This document shows, one piece after another, positions 36,216 through 44,405 of a DNA stretch of 44,908 nucleotides. The notes below the pieces were generated by a model. The model did not search any database and was not told the DNA's origin. It saw only the letters and a program-made list of their open reading frames with translations. The stretch is from NCBI RefSeq assembly GCF_008085915.1, contig NZ_VSJK01000024.1, positions 1 through 44,908 on the forward strand. The letters are read 5' to 3'. The position numbers and the translations under genes are program-made. The first letter of the stretch is position 1. Each line of letters begins with the position of its first letter. The DNA is from Oceaniovalibus sp. ACAM 378 (lineage in GTDB: Bacteria > Pseudomonadota > Alphaproteobacteria > Rhodobacterales > Rhodobacteraceae).

Positions 36216-36415
36216 TCCATAAACGCAAAAACGCGCTGTTCGCTGGCCACGACGCCGGAGCCACAAACTGGGGCGTCATCGCTTCTTTGATCGAGACCTG
36301 CAAATTGAACAGTGTCGATCCGCATACCTATCTGGCCCACACGCCCACAGCCATCGTCGCAGGCCACAAACAAAGCCAGATCAATGAGCTGCTACCGTGG
36401 AATTACGTCAAATAG
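36216..36415 (+). pseudogene. IS66 transposase TnpC, 3' part
   Basis: HKRKNALFAGHDAGATNWGV then SLIETCKLNSVDPHTYLAHT and INELLPWNYVK, the conserved end of IS66 transposases. It completes the sequence broken at 33756. Confidence 0.85.
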
Positions 36416-36440
36416 GTGGGATCGGCGCACCGCTTACGCC

Positions 36441-36689
36441 TTATTTGCCGGTCTAGGGATTGAGCTTTTTGGCCAAAAAATCGTTGGCGGCGGCCAACTC
36501 CCCGATTTTGGCGTGAAGATCCTTAACCTGGTCCTGATCAACCTTCGGAGCTTTCAGGCTGGCGTGTTCGAACACGCCAACCTGAAAGCAAAGCACCTCT
36601 CCATTGATGGATCATCTTTGGATGGACGCCAAATCGCTGACCGTCTCCTCGTCCTTCAACTCTGGATGATATCGCTTCCGTTTCGACAT
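36441..36689 (-). pseudogene. IS3 OrfA remnant
   Basis: From ATG 36689 the frame starts MSKRKRYHPELKDEETVSDL and, after a stop and frame slips, continues as KAPKVDQDQVKDLHAKIGEL with AAANDFLAKKLNP. This is the HTH protein OrfA of IS3 elements, shortened by a deletion in the middle. It lies at the right end of the same IS3 whose orfB tail is at 30939. Confidence 0.75.
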
Positions 36690-36838
36690 ATCTGATCTCC
36701 ATCGTGGTAAAGATCAGCAGACTGCAAACCCCAGCTTACGTCAGTGTCCGAATCTTGGAAGGTAGCCCAGCTTTCTGAAAAGCATTCTATAAAAGTCAGA
36801 TCGGTATCTTTTATGTCCTGCGACGGGCGTGATACTGT

Positions 36839-38506
36839 ATGATCATGGACATCGTGACACTCAGCCGATCGCAGGCTTTCAAGCGGCTTGAAAGCCTTCC
36901 TACGCCGGATGTATTGATCCTTGGCGGCGGGGTGAATGGCGTGGCCACCTTGCGGGATCTGGCGCTTAATGGCGTTTCGTGCGCCCTAATCGACACAAAG
37001 GATTTTTCCGCAGGTGCCAGCGGTGCATCAAGCCGGATGGCGCATGGCGGGCTGCGCTATCTTGAGGGCCGTGAGTTTCGTCTGGTTGCGGAATCCGCCC
37101 GCGAACGTGACTCGCTGATTGCAAACGCGTCTCATCTGGTCAAACCGCTGCGCATTGTCGTACCGCTAAAATACCGCGTGCGCGGGCTGCTGCAGGCCAT
37201 GTTCAGATTCATAGGCCTGTCACAGACTGGTGGGCCAATGAGCCTTGTGGCATTAGACGGCGGATTGCGGATCTACGAGGCATTAGGACGAGGCAAAAAT
37301 CCACTGCCGCGCCACGTCACTTTTCTGCGCAAGTCACGGTTCCCCACTGGCCTTGATCCAAGTACGAAGGCAGTTACAACTTATTACGATGGGCAAATCC
37401 TGCATCCCGAGGGTTTGATAAGCGAAATGATCGCCGAAGCCGTCACGGTGAATGACGGCTGCGTCGCATTGAACCACGTAAGTTGGACAACCCAGGATGG
37501 GCAGGTGACGGTCACGGATACGGTAACCGGGCAAAGCACCGCATTGCGGCCACAGATTATCATTAACGCCACAGGTGCCTGGATTGACAGGGTGAATGGT
37601 ACGTTGGGGATCAACAGCAATCATGTGCGATTGGTCAAGGGGGCGCATCTGGTACTGGATAATCCCGCGCTTTTCGCTCGTATGGACGGTAGCGCTTATT
37701 ATTTTGATGACGGAACCGGACGAATGGTGATCAGCCTGCCAGTAGATCGCAATATTCTAGTCGGCACTACCGAGCGGGATATCACGGATCCTGAGGATCG
37801 TGACGTCTCGGACGACGAGGTCAGCTATCTTTTGCAGGCAATGGACGGACTCTTTGCCGATATTTCGGTGACACGCTCGCAGGTGGTCGCGGCGACGTCT
37901 GGCATAAGACCTCTACAACGCGGCGGAGAATTGGTGACGGCAGCGTCACGCGATCATGCGATCAAGGAAGATGTCGTCTCGGGTTTCAAATATCCGGTGC
38001 TGTCACTTGTAGGTGGTAAATGGACGACGTTCCGGGCTTTTAGTGAACAAACATCCGACCGCGTGTTGGCTCTGCTGGGGCGCGCGCGGAAGGTTTCGAC
38101 AGCCGTTCGCCGTTATCCCGGCGCAGGTCCATGCGATGCGGCAGAATTGGCGCAGGCCCATGGATTGCCACTCGAACATGTCACAGGGCTGATCGAACGC
38201 TATGGCAAGTTGGCCAAGTCCGCTGCCGCTTTCGTGGCGTCACGCGTTGATCGCCCGCTTGCGGGTGCCGCGCATTACAGCCGTGCTGAAATCGCCTGGC
38301 TTATTGCGGCGCGCGGAGCCGTCACAGTTGAAGATATCCTGTTGCGCCGTACCCGTCTGACCTTCGGCCTTGGGGTCACGCAAGAAACCATCGAGGATGT
38401 TGCCCAGATTGTGGAGCAGGAAACTGAATGCAGCCGCCAGAGCATTGCCGCAGAGGTGGCCGGACTGGTTGGAAATCCACTCATCTATGGCCTTCAGGAA
38501 AGGTAA
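36839..38506 (+). CDS. GlpD-like FAD-dependent glycerol-3-phosphate / polyol-phosphate dehydrogenase
   Basis: 555 residues, close to GlpD length. FAD-binding motif PDVLILGGGVNGVATLRDLA at residues ~24-43, followed by DFSAGASGASSRMAHGGLRY, the flavin signature. Later GIRPLQRGGE and KWTTFRAFSEQTSD match the substrate region and start of the C-terminal domain. GlpD passes electrons to quinone at the inner membrane. Relatives such as EryB oxidise erythritol-4-phosphate. Adjacent to an FGGY kinase (9-base gap), a phosphorylate-then-oxidise route for glycerol, erythritol or another polyol is likely; which one cannot be read. Confidence 0.88.
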   Translation: MIMDIVTLSRSQAFKRLESLPTPDVLILGGGVNGVATLRDLALNGVSCALIDTKDFSAGASGASSRMAHGGLRYLEGREFRLVAESARERDSLIANASHLVKPLRIVVPLKYRVRGLLQAMFRFIGLSQTGGPMSLVALDGGLRIYEALGRGKNPLPRHVTFLRKSRFPTGLDPSTKAVTTYYDGQILHPEGLISEMIAEAVTVNDGCVALNHVSWTTQDGQVTVTDTVTGQSTALRPQIIINATGAWIDRVNGTLGINSNHVRLVKGAHLVLDNPALFARMDGSAYYFDDGTGRMVISLPVDRNILVGTTERDITDPEDRDVSDDEVSYLLQAMDGLFADISVTRSQVVAATSGIRPLQRGGELVTAASRDHAIKEDVVSGFKYPVLSLVGGKWTTFRAFSEQTSDRVLALLGRARKVSTAVRRYPGAGPCDAAELAQAHGLPLEHVTGLIERYGKLAKSAAAFVASRVDRPLAGAAHYSRAEIAWLIAARGAVTVEDILLRRTRLTFGLGVTQETIEDVAQIVEQETECSRQSIAAEVAGLVGNPLIYGLQER

Positions 38507-38515
38507 GTTGGGCGG

Positions 38516-39973
38516 ATGAGCAAAGATATAGTGATTGCAATTGATGCGGGGGGTACGTCGGTCAAGGTCGTCGCCTTCGACCTGACCGGGTGCGAATTGA
38601 CGCGGGCGCTAGCCGATGTTCAGACAGAACACTTTCCCGACGGACGGGTGGAACGCCCCTTGGATCAGTTCTGGGAGGGAATCTGTTCCGCCTTGCGCAA
38701 AGTCGTTTCTACCTGTGGTTCGGATCGGATCCTGTCGATCGGCTGCACCGGATTTGGAAATGGCCTGTTTGCGGTGGACGCCCGGGGGTATGGCACGAGG
38801 GCGGGCATTGTTTCAGTTGATCATCGGGCACAACCGTTGGTAGACGAGCTTTGCCAAACCGGCCTTGCGTCGAAGATAGAACCGCTTGTCGGTCTTCGCT
38901 TATGGGGCGGCCAAGGCGTGATGCAATTTGCACATCTGGCACGCTACGAACCCGAAGTGATGGCACGCACACGTTGGGTTTTGTCGTGCAAGGATTTCAT
39001 CCGATTGCGCCTGACCGGAGAAGTCTGGACAGATCCAACCGATGCAAGCGGCTGTGGGATGATGGATATTGCGCGCAGGGATTATGCCCTTGCCGCATTT
39101 GATTTGCTGGGTTTGGGCAATTTCACCGATCGCCTGCCGCCGATCGCACCAAGCGATGCAGTTTCCGGACATATATCGGAAACGGCGGCGGCAGAAACCG
39201 GTTTACCGCAAGGCACGCCGGTCGCCGGGTCGATGATGGATGTTGCGGCCTGTTACCTCGGAGCCGGTGCCGAGGGGGTCGACACCCTAACGATGATCGC
39301 AGGCACTTGGTCAATCAATATCCTCGAGACAGACGCGCCAACGGGAGCAACATTGCCCATTCTCAATATGTTGTATCGCGGTTCGACCCGTTTGATTGCC
39401 GAAGGCAGTCCATGTTCGGCCGCCAATCTGGGTTGGTTTCTGGACAATGTGATGGACGGGAGAATTACCCATCAGGCGGCGTCACACCTAGTGGCGAAAG
39501 TCCCGGTTCAGACGCGGCGATGTCAATTTCTGCCCCATGTCTTTGGACCGGACCCACGTAGAGGGGCATTCATTAATTTGGGAGCGCAGGACAATCTTGG
39601 CACGATGCTCCGTTCCATTTTTGAATCTGTCGCTTTTCAGGCGCTGCTTCACGCCGAAGATATCGCAAGAATAGCCGGACGGACACGACCAGAGCGGGTG
39701 CGCTTGGCGGGTGGTGCGGCTCAATCATCGGTTTGGGCTCAGATTTTCGCCGACATCACCCAACGCGAGGTCGAGGCTGTGGCATCCAGCGAGGTTGGAG
39801 CCTTGGGCGCGGTGATCTGCGCAGCAGTGGCGGGCGGTGCCTATCCGGATCTACTGCATGCCCGCGCCGGGATGACGCGCGTGGCGCGCAGATATCAGCC
39901 TAACCTGACACACACAGAATTCTACCGTGCGGGTTTCGATCAATTTAAACACAATAACCGGGAAGGGCGTTAA
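38516..39973 (+). CDS. FGGY-family carbohydrate (polyol) kinase
   Basis: 485 residues. The N-terminal phosphate-binding motif is IAIDAGGTSVKVVAFDL and the catalytic Asp lies in ASGCGMMDIARRDY/VAGSMMDVAACYLGAG. MIAGTWSINIL and the second signature RVRLAGGAAQSSVWAQIFAD fit the FGGY C-terminal domain. The subfamily resembles L-xylulose/erythritol kinases more than glycerol kinase. It pairs with the preceding GlpD-like dehydrogenase and may serve the polyol transporter at 25565-30759. Confidence 0.88.
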   Translation: MSKDIVIAIDAGGTSVKVVAFDLTGCELTRALADVQTEHFPDGRVERPLDQFWEGICSALRKVVSTCGSDRILSIGCTGFGNGLFAVDARGYGTRAGIVSVDHRAQPLVDELCQTGLASKIEPLVGLRLWGGQGVMQFAHLARYEPEVMARTRWVLSCKDFIRLRLTGEVWTDPTDASGCGMMDIARRDYALAAFDLLGLGNFTDRLPPIAPSDAVSGHISETAAAETGLPQGTPVAGSMMDVAACYLGAGAEGVDTLTMIAGTWSINILETDAPTGATLPILNMLYRGSTRLIAEGSPCSAANLGWFLDNVMDGRITHQAASHLVAKVPVQTRRCQFLPHVFGPDPRRGAFINLGAQDNLGTMLRSIFESVAFQALLHAEDIARIAGRTRPERVRLAGGAAQSSVWAQIFADITQREVEAVASSEVGALGAVICAAVAGGAYPDLLHARAGMTRVARRYQPNLTHTEFYRAGFDQFKHNNREGR

Positions 39974-39985
39974 TTTCTGCGAGAG

Positions 39986-40088
39986 ATTGACCCAGTTTTC
40001 CGAAATTTCGTGACCCACCGGCTGTCAGAAATTTCATGATATTATCATGTTTTAAAGGAGTCAGTTCGAGATGAAAAAATGGGTCAAT
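39986..40088. repeat. MITE-like 103-bp element
   Basis: Terminal inverted repeats ATTGACCCAGTTTTCC (39986-40001) and the complement of ATTGACCCATTTTTTC (40073-40088) match at 14 of 16. CATGATATTATCATG (40035-40049), a perfect palindrome, lies near the centre, and GAAATTTCGTGA/GAAATTTCATGA occur as direct repeats. No coding capacity. The remaining 40089-40194 shows only another small palindrome, AAGGATATTATCCTT. Confidence 0.55.
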
Positions 40089-40194
40089 CCGAAGCGAAAA
40101 TTAACAAATGCGTTTCATGCTGAAGGATATTATCCTTTCAGGCGGGCAGGAATCCTCAATCGGGTAAGATTGCTATCAATGCCGCCATTTCTAG

Positions 40195-41620
40195 CATTAC
40201 AGTTGCATTTTTGATTTGATGTGTGCTTGTTGAGCTGCTGCCTGATGAGCTCGTCGCCAGAGGGACCATGCGATGACATGGGCGGGATGAATTTGTTGCC
40301 GTGCGAGGCGGGTGGCGATGCGGCGGATTTCCTGCATCGACCAGCGGATCAATTGGCGGTCTTGCCCCTTGCCGACCGCATCGTTTTTGGGGGATCCGAA
40401 GGACGGGTGTTGGCGCGATTGCGGATGATGGCCATCATCGCGAAAGCGAGCATCACCAGCGAGACGTGGCGATGCCAGCCATGCCAGGAGCGGGTTTCGT
40501 TGTGGTCGAGGCCGAACTCGTTCTTGGCGGTTTCGAAGCTATCTTCGATCGCCCAACGATGCCCCTCCACTGTCACCAGTTTTTCCAGAGGTGTGCCAAC
40601 CGGACACCAGGTCGAGAAGAAGGCGAGATCGCCGTCGGCGATGTTGCGGCGGATCAGCAGCCCGCGGGTCCAGACGCCGGCGAAAGCGGCGTTGAAATCA
40701 TCGGCGTCAAGATCAGCGAGATCGAGATAGGCCCAGTCATGTAGTCTCGCGCCCTTGGTTCCCTCGCCTGCTGACAGCCGACGCCAGGCATTCTCGTGCA
40801 AAGCTTCAGCGATGTCCTTCGCCGTTCCGGCCACGGCCAGCGGCTTGCCCCATGAGCGGAAGGAATGGTTGGCGTTCACGCCCAGCACATAGCCCTTGGC
40901 TGCGCGTTTGAGCGCCATCTCGATGTCGCCCACGCCATAGACGCTGTCGGCCGCCACCCAGGAAAACGGCACGTTCGAAGCAACCGCCCGCTCGATCATC
41001 GTGAGCGCCAGTGCCGGCTTGGTGGCAAAGTGAACGCTTTCCGGCACATGGGCTGCCAGCAGGCGATCCCGGTCATCCGTCCAGGCCTTCGGCAGATAGA
41101 GCGCCCTGTCGATGAAGGCATGACCATGCCGGGAAACATAGGATGCGAACACACCGATCTGGCAATTGGTGATTTTGCCAGCCGAACCTGTATATTGCCG
41201 ACCGACCCCGCAGGATGCCTTGCCCTGCTTGAGAAAGCCGGTTTCATCAAGCACGAGAACGACATCGGGATCGGCGAGCGTCTCAAGCGCATAATCGCGC
41301 ACGATGTCGCGCAGGGAATCCGCGTCCCAGCATCCGCGACCCAGGATCGCCTGTTGCCGCCAAGGGCCGGGATCGCCAGCCGCCTCCGCACGCATCCATC
41401 CCGTCTTGCGTCTTTCCTCCCCCAGCAAGCCGTCCAAAAACTGTCCCGCTGATGCGGCCACACGCTCCTGCGTGAACAACGGTCGCATCCGCGCCTTCAC
41501 TTCCCGCAACGAAGACGCCCAAAGTTCAAGCGTTGCCTCGACCGATGCACCTGCCATCCATGACCTCCGATTCATGGAAACTCATGGATTCAGACATCGG
41601 AAGAAAATGCAACTGTAATG
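40195..41620 (-). mobile_element. IS701-family insertion sequence
   Basis: 17-bp perfect inverted repeats CATTACAGTTGCATTTT at 40195-40211 and its complement at 41604-41620. Flanks are CTAG on the left and TTAG on the right, fitting the YTAR target of IS701. 1426 bp with one transposase gene that needs a frameshift. Confidence 0.85.
40197..41557 (-). CDS. IS701-family transposase, read through a -1 frameshift
   Basis: From ATG 41557 the zero frame encodes 402 residues to a stop at 40349 and contains the DDE domain (VVLVLDETGFLKQGKASCGV, PFSWVAADSVYG, and Glu in HRWAIEDSFETAKNEFGLDH). The family's usual ending is in the -1 frame: DRQLIRWSMQEIRRIATRLA, then AHVIAWSLWRRAHQAAAQQA and KSKMQL with a stop at 40197. 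The two frames join at CCCCCAAAAAC (complement of about 40383-40393), which contains the slippery heptamer C-CCA-AAA in phase. A -1 slip gives 453 residues. It could be programmed or a simple mutation. Confidence 0.8.
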
Positions 41621-41733
41621 TTAGGAAGACATGATCTGCGAACATTTTTAAAATGTTAAAGATAGCAACTCGGCAAGAGAAATCTTCTTGGGCGGAGAGC
41701 ACAAAGGTGCCGCGCGACAATCAGGATGAGACG

Positions 41734-41806
41734 CCGCGGTGGGTGTGTGACGTAGGAGGGCGTAGCCCGACTGGAGGCACACACCCACCGCGGTGCGCAT
41801 TTTTTT
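41734..41806. terminator. Long hairpin with T-run
   Basis: CCGCGGTGGGTGTGTG (41734-41749) pairs perfectly with CACACACCCACCGCGG (41778-41793). The 28-base loop holds a small GGGC-GTA-GCCC stem. CATTTTTTT follows at about 41799. It can act as a rho-independent terminator for rightward transcription. The surrounding 41621-42135 contains no convincing gene. Confidence 0.65.
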
Positions 41807-42135
41807 GCGGCCGTGATCGCGGTCGGTCCGATACGCTGGTGGTTTTCTGTAAGGGAAGCTTTTGCTCTGAGTTTGATCAGGATTTTGCGATCCGGATCAA
41901 CAGCAGCGCTCGCAGCGGTTCTTTTAAAGGGTGGGGCTTCTTCCTGCTCCTCGATGTCACAGGCGCATGTACCCAAAAAACTTGATTAAAATAATAGAAC
42001 TCACCAATCTGTTGGAGCAGGCGTTCTGCCTTTGAGATTTCAGTACGAATGCTGATCAGCCAAATTTTGTGGCCCACGAAGCAACTATAAGACGCGACAT
42101 CCAATATTATTTTAAAGATGGTAGGAATTTTCAAA

Positions 42136-42867
42136 ATGATTGAACAAGGTAATCCATTAGCACTACAGCTCAGTCCCTACGGAAGTTTTTCCAATAGAGA
42201 ACAAGCGGTTCTTGATCAATTCCACCATAAGCAAAGGATCTTTCCCAAAGGAAAAGAGCTGGTTCATGAGGGGCAAGCTGCGCCATCCGCCTACATCCTG
42301 TATGAGGGTTGGGCGAGCTCATTCAAACTGATGCCGGACGGTGGGCGGCAGATCATCGACTTCAGCATTTCTGGTGACTTTCTGGGCCTGCGCAGCGTGT
42401 TTTTTCGTACTTCCAACCACTCCATCGTATCCATCACGGACATAAAGGCTTCGCAGGTCACTGCGGATGACTTGTATAGCACCTTCGGATCATGTCCACG
42501 CCTGGCTACCTCGCTTCTGCGGGCAGCTTCAATGGATAAGGCCATTGCGGTCGAGCGCTTGGTAAGTCTCGGGCGCCGAAATGCCCCTGAGCGAATGGCA
42601 CATTTCCTGTTGGAACTGGGTGAGCGGTTGATGGTGGTCGGATTGGCCACGGAAAAAGGTTATGACTGTCCACTGTCTCAGTTTCATCTCGCTGACGCTC
42701 TGGGGCTGAGTGCAGTTCACGTGAATCGCGTTCTGCGAGATTTTCGCGAGGAGGGCTTATTGACCTTTCGCGCCGGTCGGGTTGTTTATCACGACATTGA
42801 AAAACTTGTCCGTTTCTGTGGCTTCGATAACTCATATATAAGCCAAATTCGTCGGCTGTTGACTTAG
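42136..42867 (+). CDS. Crp/Fnr-family transcriptional regulator
   Basis: 243 residues from ATG 42136, with TAGGA 8-9 bases upstream; an ATG at 42118 is in frame. The cNMP-binding-like barrel spans residues ~20-130 (FPKGKELVHEGQAAPSAYIL, DGGRQIIDFSISGDFLGLRS). The C-terminal winged helix reads CPLSQFHLADALGLSAVHVN, RVLRDFREEGLLTFRAGRVV. No N-terminal cysteine cluster, so not an oxygen-sensing Fnr. Signal and targets unknown; it is flanked by mobile and decayed DNA. Confidence 0.9.
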   Translation: MIEQGNPLALQLSPYGSFSNREQAVLDQFHHKQRIFPKGKELVHEGQAAPSAYILYEGWASSFKLMPDGGRQIIDFSISGDFLGLRSVFFRTSNHSIVSITDIKASQVTADDLYSTFGSCPRLATSLLRAASMDKAIAVERLVSLGRRNAPERMAHFLLELGERLMVVGLATEKGYDCPLSQFHLADALGLSAVHVNRVLRDFREEGLLTFRAGRVVYHDIEKLVRFCGFDNSYISQIRRLLT

Positions 42868-42895
42868 GTGCAAAAGCGAACATGTTCAATGCTAT

Positions 42896-43015
42896 GGCTC
42901 GTCGCAATGAGACGCTTCTGCGCGTAACTGAATTGATAGGCCGGTTGGTGGGTAAGCTACCAAATAATGCTATTTTGTAAACGCCTTCAAAAGGATAGGG
43001 CAGAAGCGACGAGCC
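42896..43015. repeat. Inverted repeat downstream of the Crp-type gene
   Basis: GGCTCGTCGC (42896-42905) and GCTTCTGC (42914-42921) together complement GCAGAAGCGACGAGCC at 43000-43015, separated by about 80 bases. The left arm carries an 8-base interruption. It could be a degenerate mobile-element end or a large hairpin. Nothing else is recognised in 42868-43155. Confidence 0.35.
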
Positions 43016-43155
43016 TCCTTTGAACCTTCTCTGCTACGTCAATAATTGTTTTATGAAGCTCTATACAGCGAGATCCGCCCACAAACCACCAAGTCCGAGC
43101 ACTGCGTAGAGTCGCTTGGCGAAAAACTAAAGTGGCAATGAAAAACCGAACGTCC

Positions 43156-43701
43156 CTTCTGCACCCCGTTTCTGATCGCCTCGTTTATACCAATTCCAGC
43201 ACCGGCAATGATGTGCGTCACGCGCCTGAGCCGGATAAAGAACCAGAAACCCGAACTTGTCTGCCAGCGTGTTCTTCCCGGTGCCACGGGCGAAGTCCGT
43301 TGAGGATTGTCCGCACCCGTACAGCATTACAATCAAGTGGAGCCGGTGCGTTTCTCGCGGTGGCAGGCACGTAGAGCTTGTAGAAACGGGTGCCACATGC
43401 AGTCTCATGCGATCCGTCCTTGAACTATGGTCCTTGCGGGATCCGTGCCTGCGACCGGAATGTCGCCGAAACAGGCATTCGAGTTTTGACACTGGCGCTT
43501 TCGCCCCTGGCCGAACCCTTGCTCGACCGCCTAGAAGGCGATGCATGCTTTGTTGACAGGTTTTCCGGGGTTTTTGACCTTGCGTTTCTTGGGCTTGGGA
43601 GCACCAAGGATTTTGCCCCACATTTCAGTCAGTGCTAAAACGCCCGCGCGTCTGAGTTTGCGCTGTGTATTGGCACGTGCGCGTTTGAACAGATCGTGCA
43701 T
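43156..43701 (-). pseudogene. PHB depolymerase-family esterase, decayed 5' part
   Basis: From ATG 43701 (GAGGTC upstream) the frame reads MHDLFKRARANTQRKLRRAG then ALTEMWGKILGAPKPKKRK, and stops at a TAG. In another frame the family core follows: HRLHLIVMLYGCGQSSTDFA (with Tyr where the family has His), then KFGFLVLYPAQA and CWNWYKRGDQKRGAEG. The serine nucleophile region and the rest are missing. Such enzymes degrade polyhydroxybutyrate or related esters; this copy is dead. Confidence 0.75.
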
Positions 43702-43952
43702 CTGACCTCACAAGTCTGGAAATTCATAAGGGTCCGGAAGTTAAGGCAAAAAGCCGGAATTCGGAGGTTGGCAACCTAATGTATCGAGGCTGACAACATG
43801 TCTGTTGCTGGCGGGACGAGAAGCTCGTCTACCTCTGTGCTGGCCAGAGCGGGAAATCGGAAAAAACGCCGTGCTCTCCATCCCGTCATGGCCGATTGAC
43901 ATGCAACGGATCTGAGCCGGTACTTTTTACCCTGAAGGATACGCGACGGTCG
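43702..43952. other. Non-coding stretch
   Basis: No gene, RNA or repeat is supported beyond a small GGTTGGCAACC palindrome near 43766. It separates the decayed esterase from the csbD promoter. Confidence 0.4.
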
Positions 43953-43977
43953 GGAACCCTAACAGCCTTCACAAGTT
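43953..43977 (+). promoter_or_regulatory. EcfG-type general stress promoter
   Basis: GGAAC at 43953-43957 and GTT at 43975-43977 are spaced by 17 bases, fitting the alphaproteobacterial EcfG pattern GGAAC-N16/17-GTT. It lies 37 bases before the CsbD start; CsbD genes are common members of the general stress regulon. Confidence 0.65.
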
Positions 43978-44014
43978 AAGTTGCCATACTAATGACTCAA
44001 TCATGGAGATGAAA

Positions 44015-44188
44015 ATGGCCAATAAGGATCAAGTAAAAGGCAAAGCCAAGGACATTGTCGGCAAGATCAAGGAAGAAGCCGGAGATGCAGTCGGCAACGA
44101 CAAGATGAAGCGTGACGGCCAGAAGGATCAAGTCGAAGGCAAAGTCCAAAAGGGTGTCGGTGATGCCAAGGATAAACTGTCAGACTGA
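44015..44188 (+). CDS. CsbD-family stress-response protein
   Basis: A 57-residue charged protein: MANKDQVKGKAKDIVGKIKE, then DKMKRDGQKDQVEGKVQKGV. The paired K-x-K/G-K repeats are the CsbD hallmark. ATG 44015 is chosen because GGAG lies 6 bases upstream; ATGs at 44003 and 44009 are in frame. Function in the family is unclear but expression follows general stress. A terminator follows, so it is monocistronic. Confidence 0.92.
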   Translation: MANKDQVKGKAKDIVGKIKEEAGDAVGNDKMKRDGQKDQVEGKVQKGVGDAKDKLSD

Positions 44189-44201
44189 CAGTCAATGAAG
44201 C

Positions 44202-44227
44202 GGCCCGGATCACTCTGGGCCCTTTTT
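44202..44227 (+). terminator. Rho-independent terminator of csbD
   Basis: GGCCC (44202-44206) pairs with GGGCC (44217-44221) across a 10-base loop, followed by CTTTTTT. It begins 14 bases after the csbD stop. A second small palindrome, CTGTCAGACTGACAG, spans the end of the gene. Confidence 0.8.
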
Positions 44228-44405
44228 TCCATCCAAACCCAAAAATCAGAACATCAGGAATTCGCCATTACGAAGCCAGATGAAGGAAAAAAGAAAACCC
44301 GCTGAAGAAACCCAAAGATGAACTGCGTCGACTGGAGGAAACCCTTGGTGATGCGCCAGCCAGTGATCTGAACCAAACCGAGCGGTCAAGGGTGGCGGAC
44401 CGAGC

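Larger units (their letters stand above)
32229..36437 (+). mobile_element. IS66-family remnant carrying a RIT insertion
   Basis: Right end near 36437 (CGGCGCACCGCTTAC, whose complement starts GTAAGCG as in IS66 ends). It holds the tnpB tail, a damaged tnpC and, inside tnpC, the RIT element at 33757-36198. Left end lost at or before the IS5 element. It is inserted just beyond the end of the IS3 orfA. Confidence 0.7.
30888..36769 (-). mobile_element. IS3-family remnant, split by nested elements
   Basis: Terminal sequences TGAGCTACTCCCCAATCGTT (from 30888) and, inverted, TGGGCTACCTTCCAAGATTC (ending at 36769) share TGRGCTAC, CCAA and GGACA and look like the two ends of one IS3. orfA remains at 36441-36689 and the tail of orfB at 30939-31095, both on the minus strand in correct order. 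Most of orfB is missing and an IS66 remnant, an IS5 and a RIT element occupy the interior. The whole block separates the polyol transporter from the GlpD-like/FGGY pair. The non-coding left portion 30760-30887 is the transporter promoter region. Confidence 0.7.

Noticed and set aside
41877-42134. 85-residue open frame on the minus strand before the Crp-type gene
   Set aside because: No ribosome site or family recognised, and it crosses the promoter region of the Crp-type gene.
42136-42867. Oxygen-sensing Fnr protein
   Set aside because: No N-terminal cysteine cluster for an iron-sulfur centre; kept as a general Crp/Fnr-family regulator.
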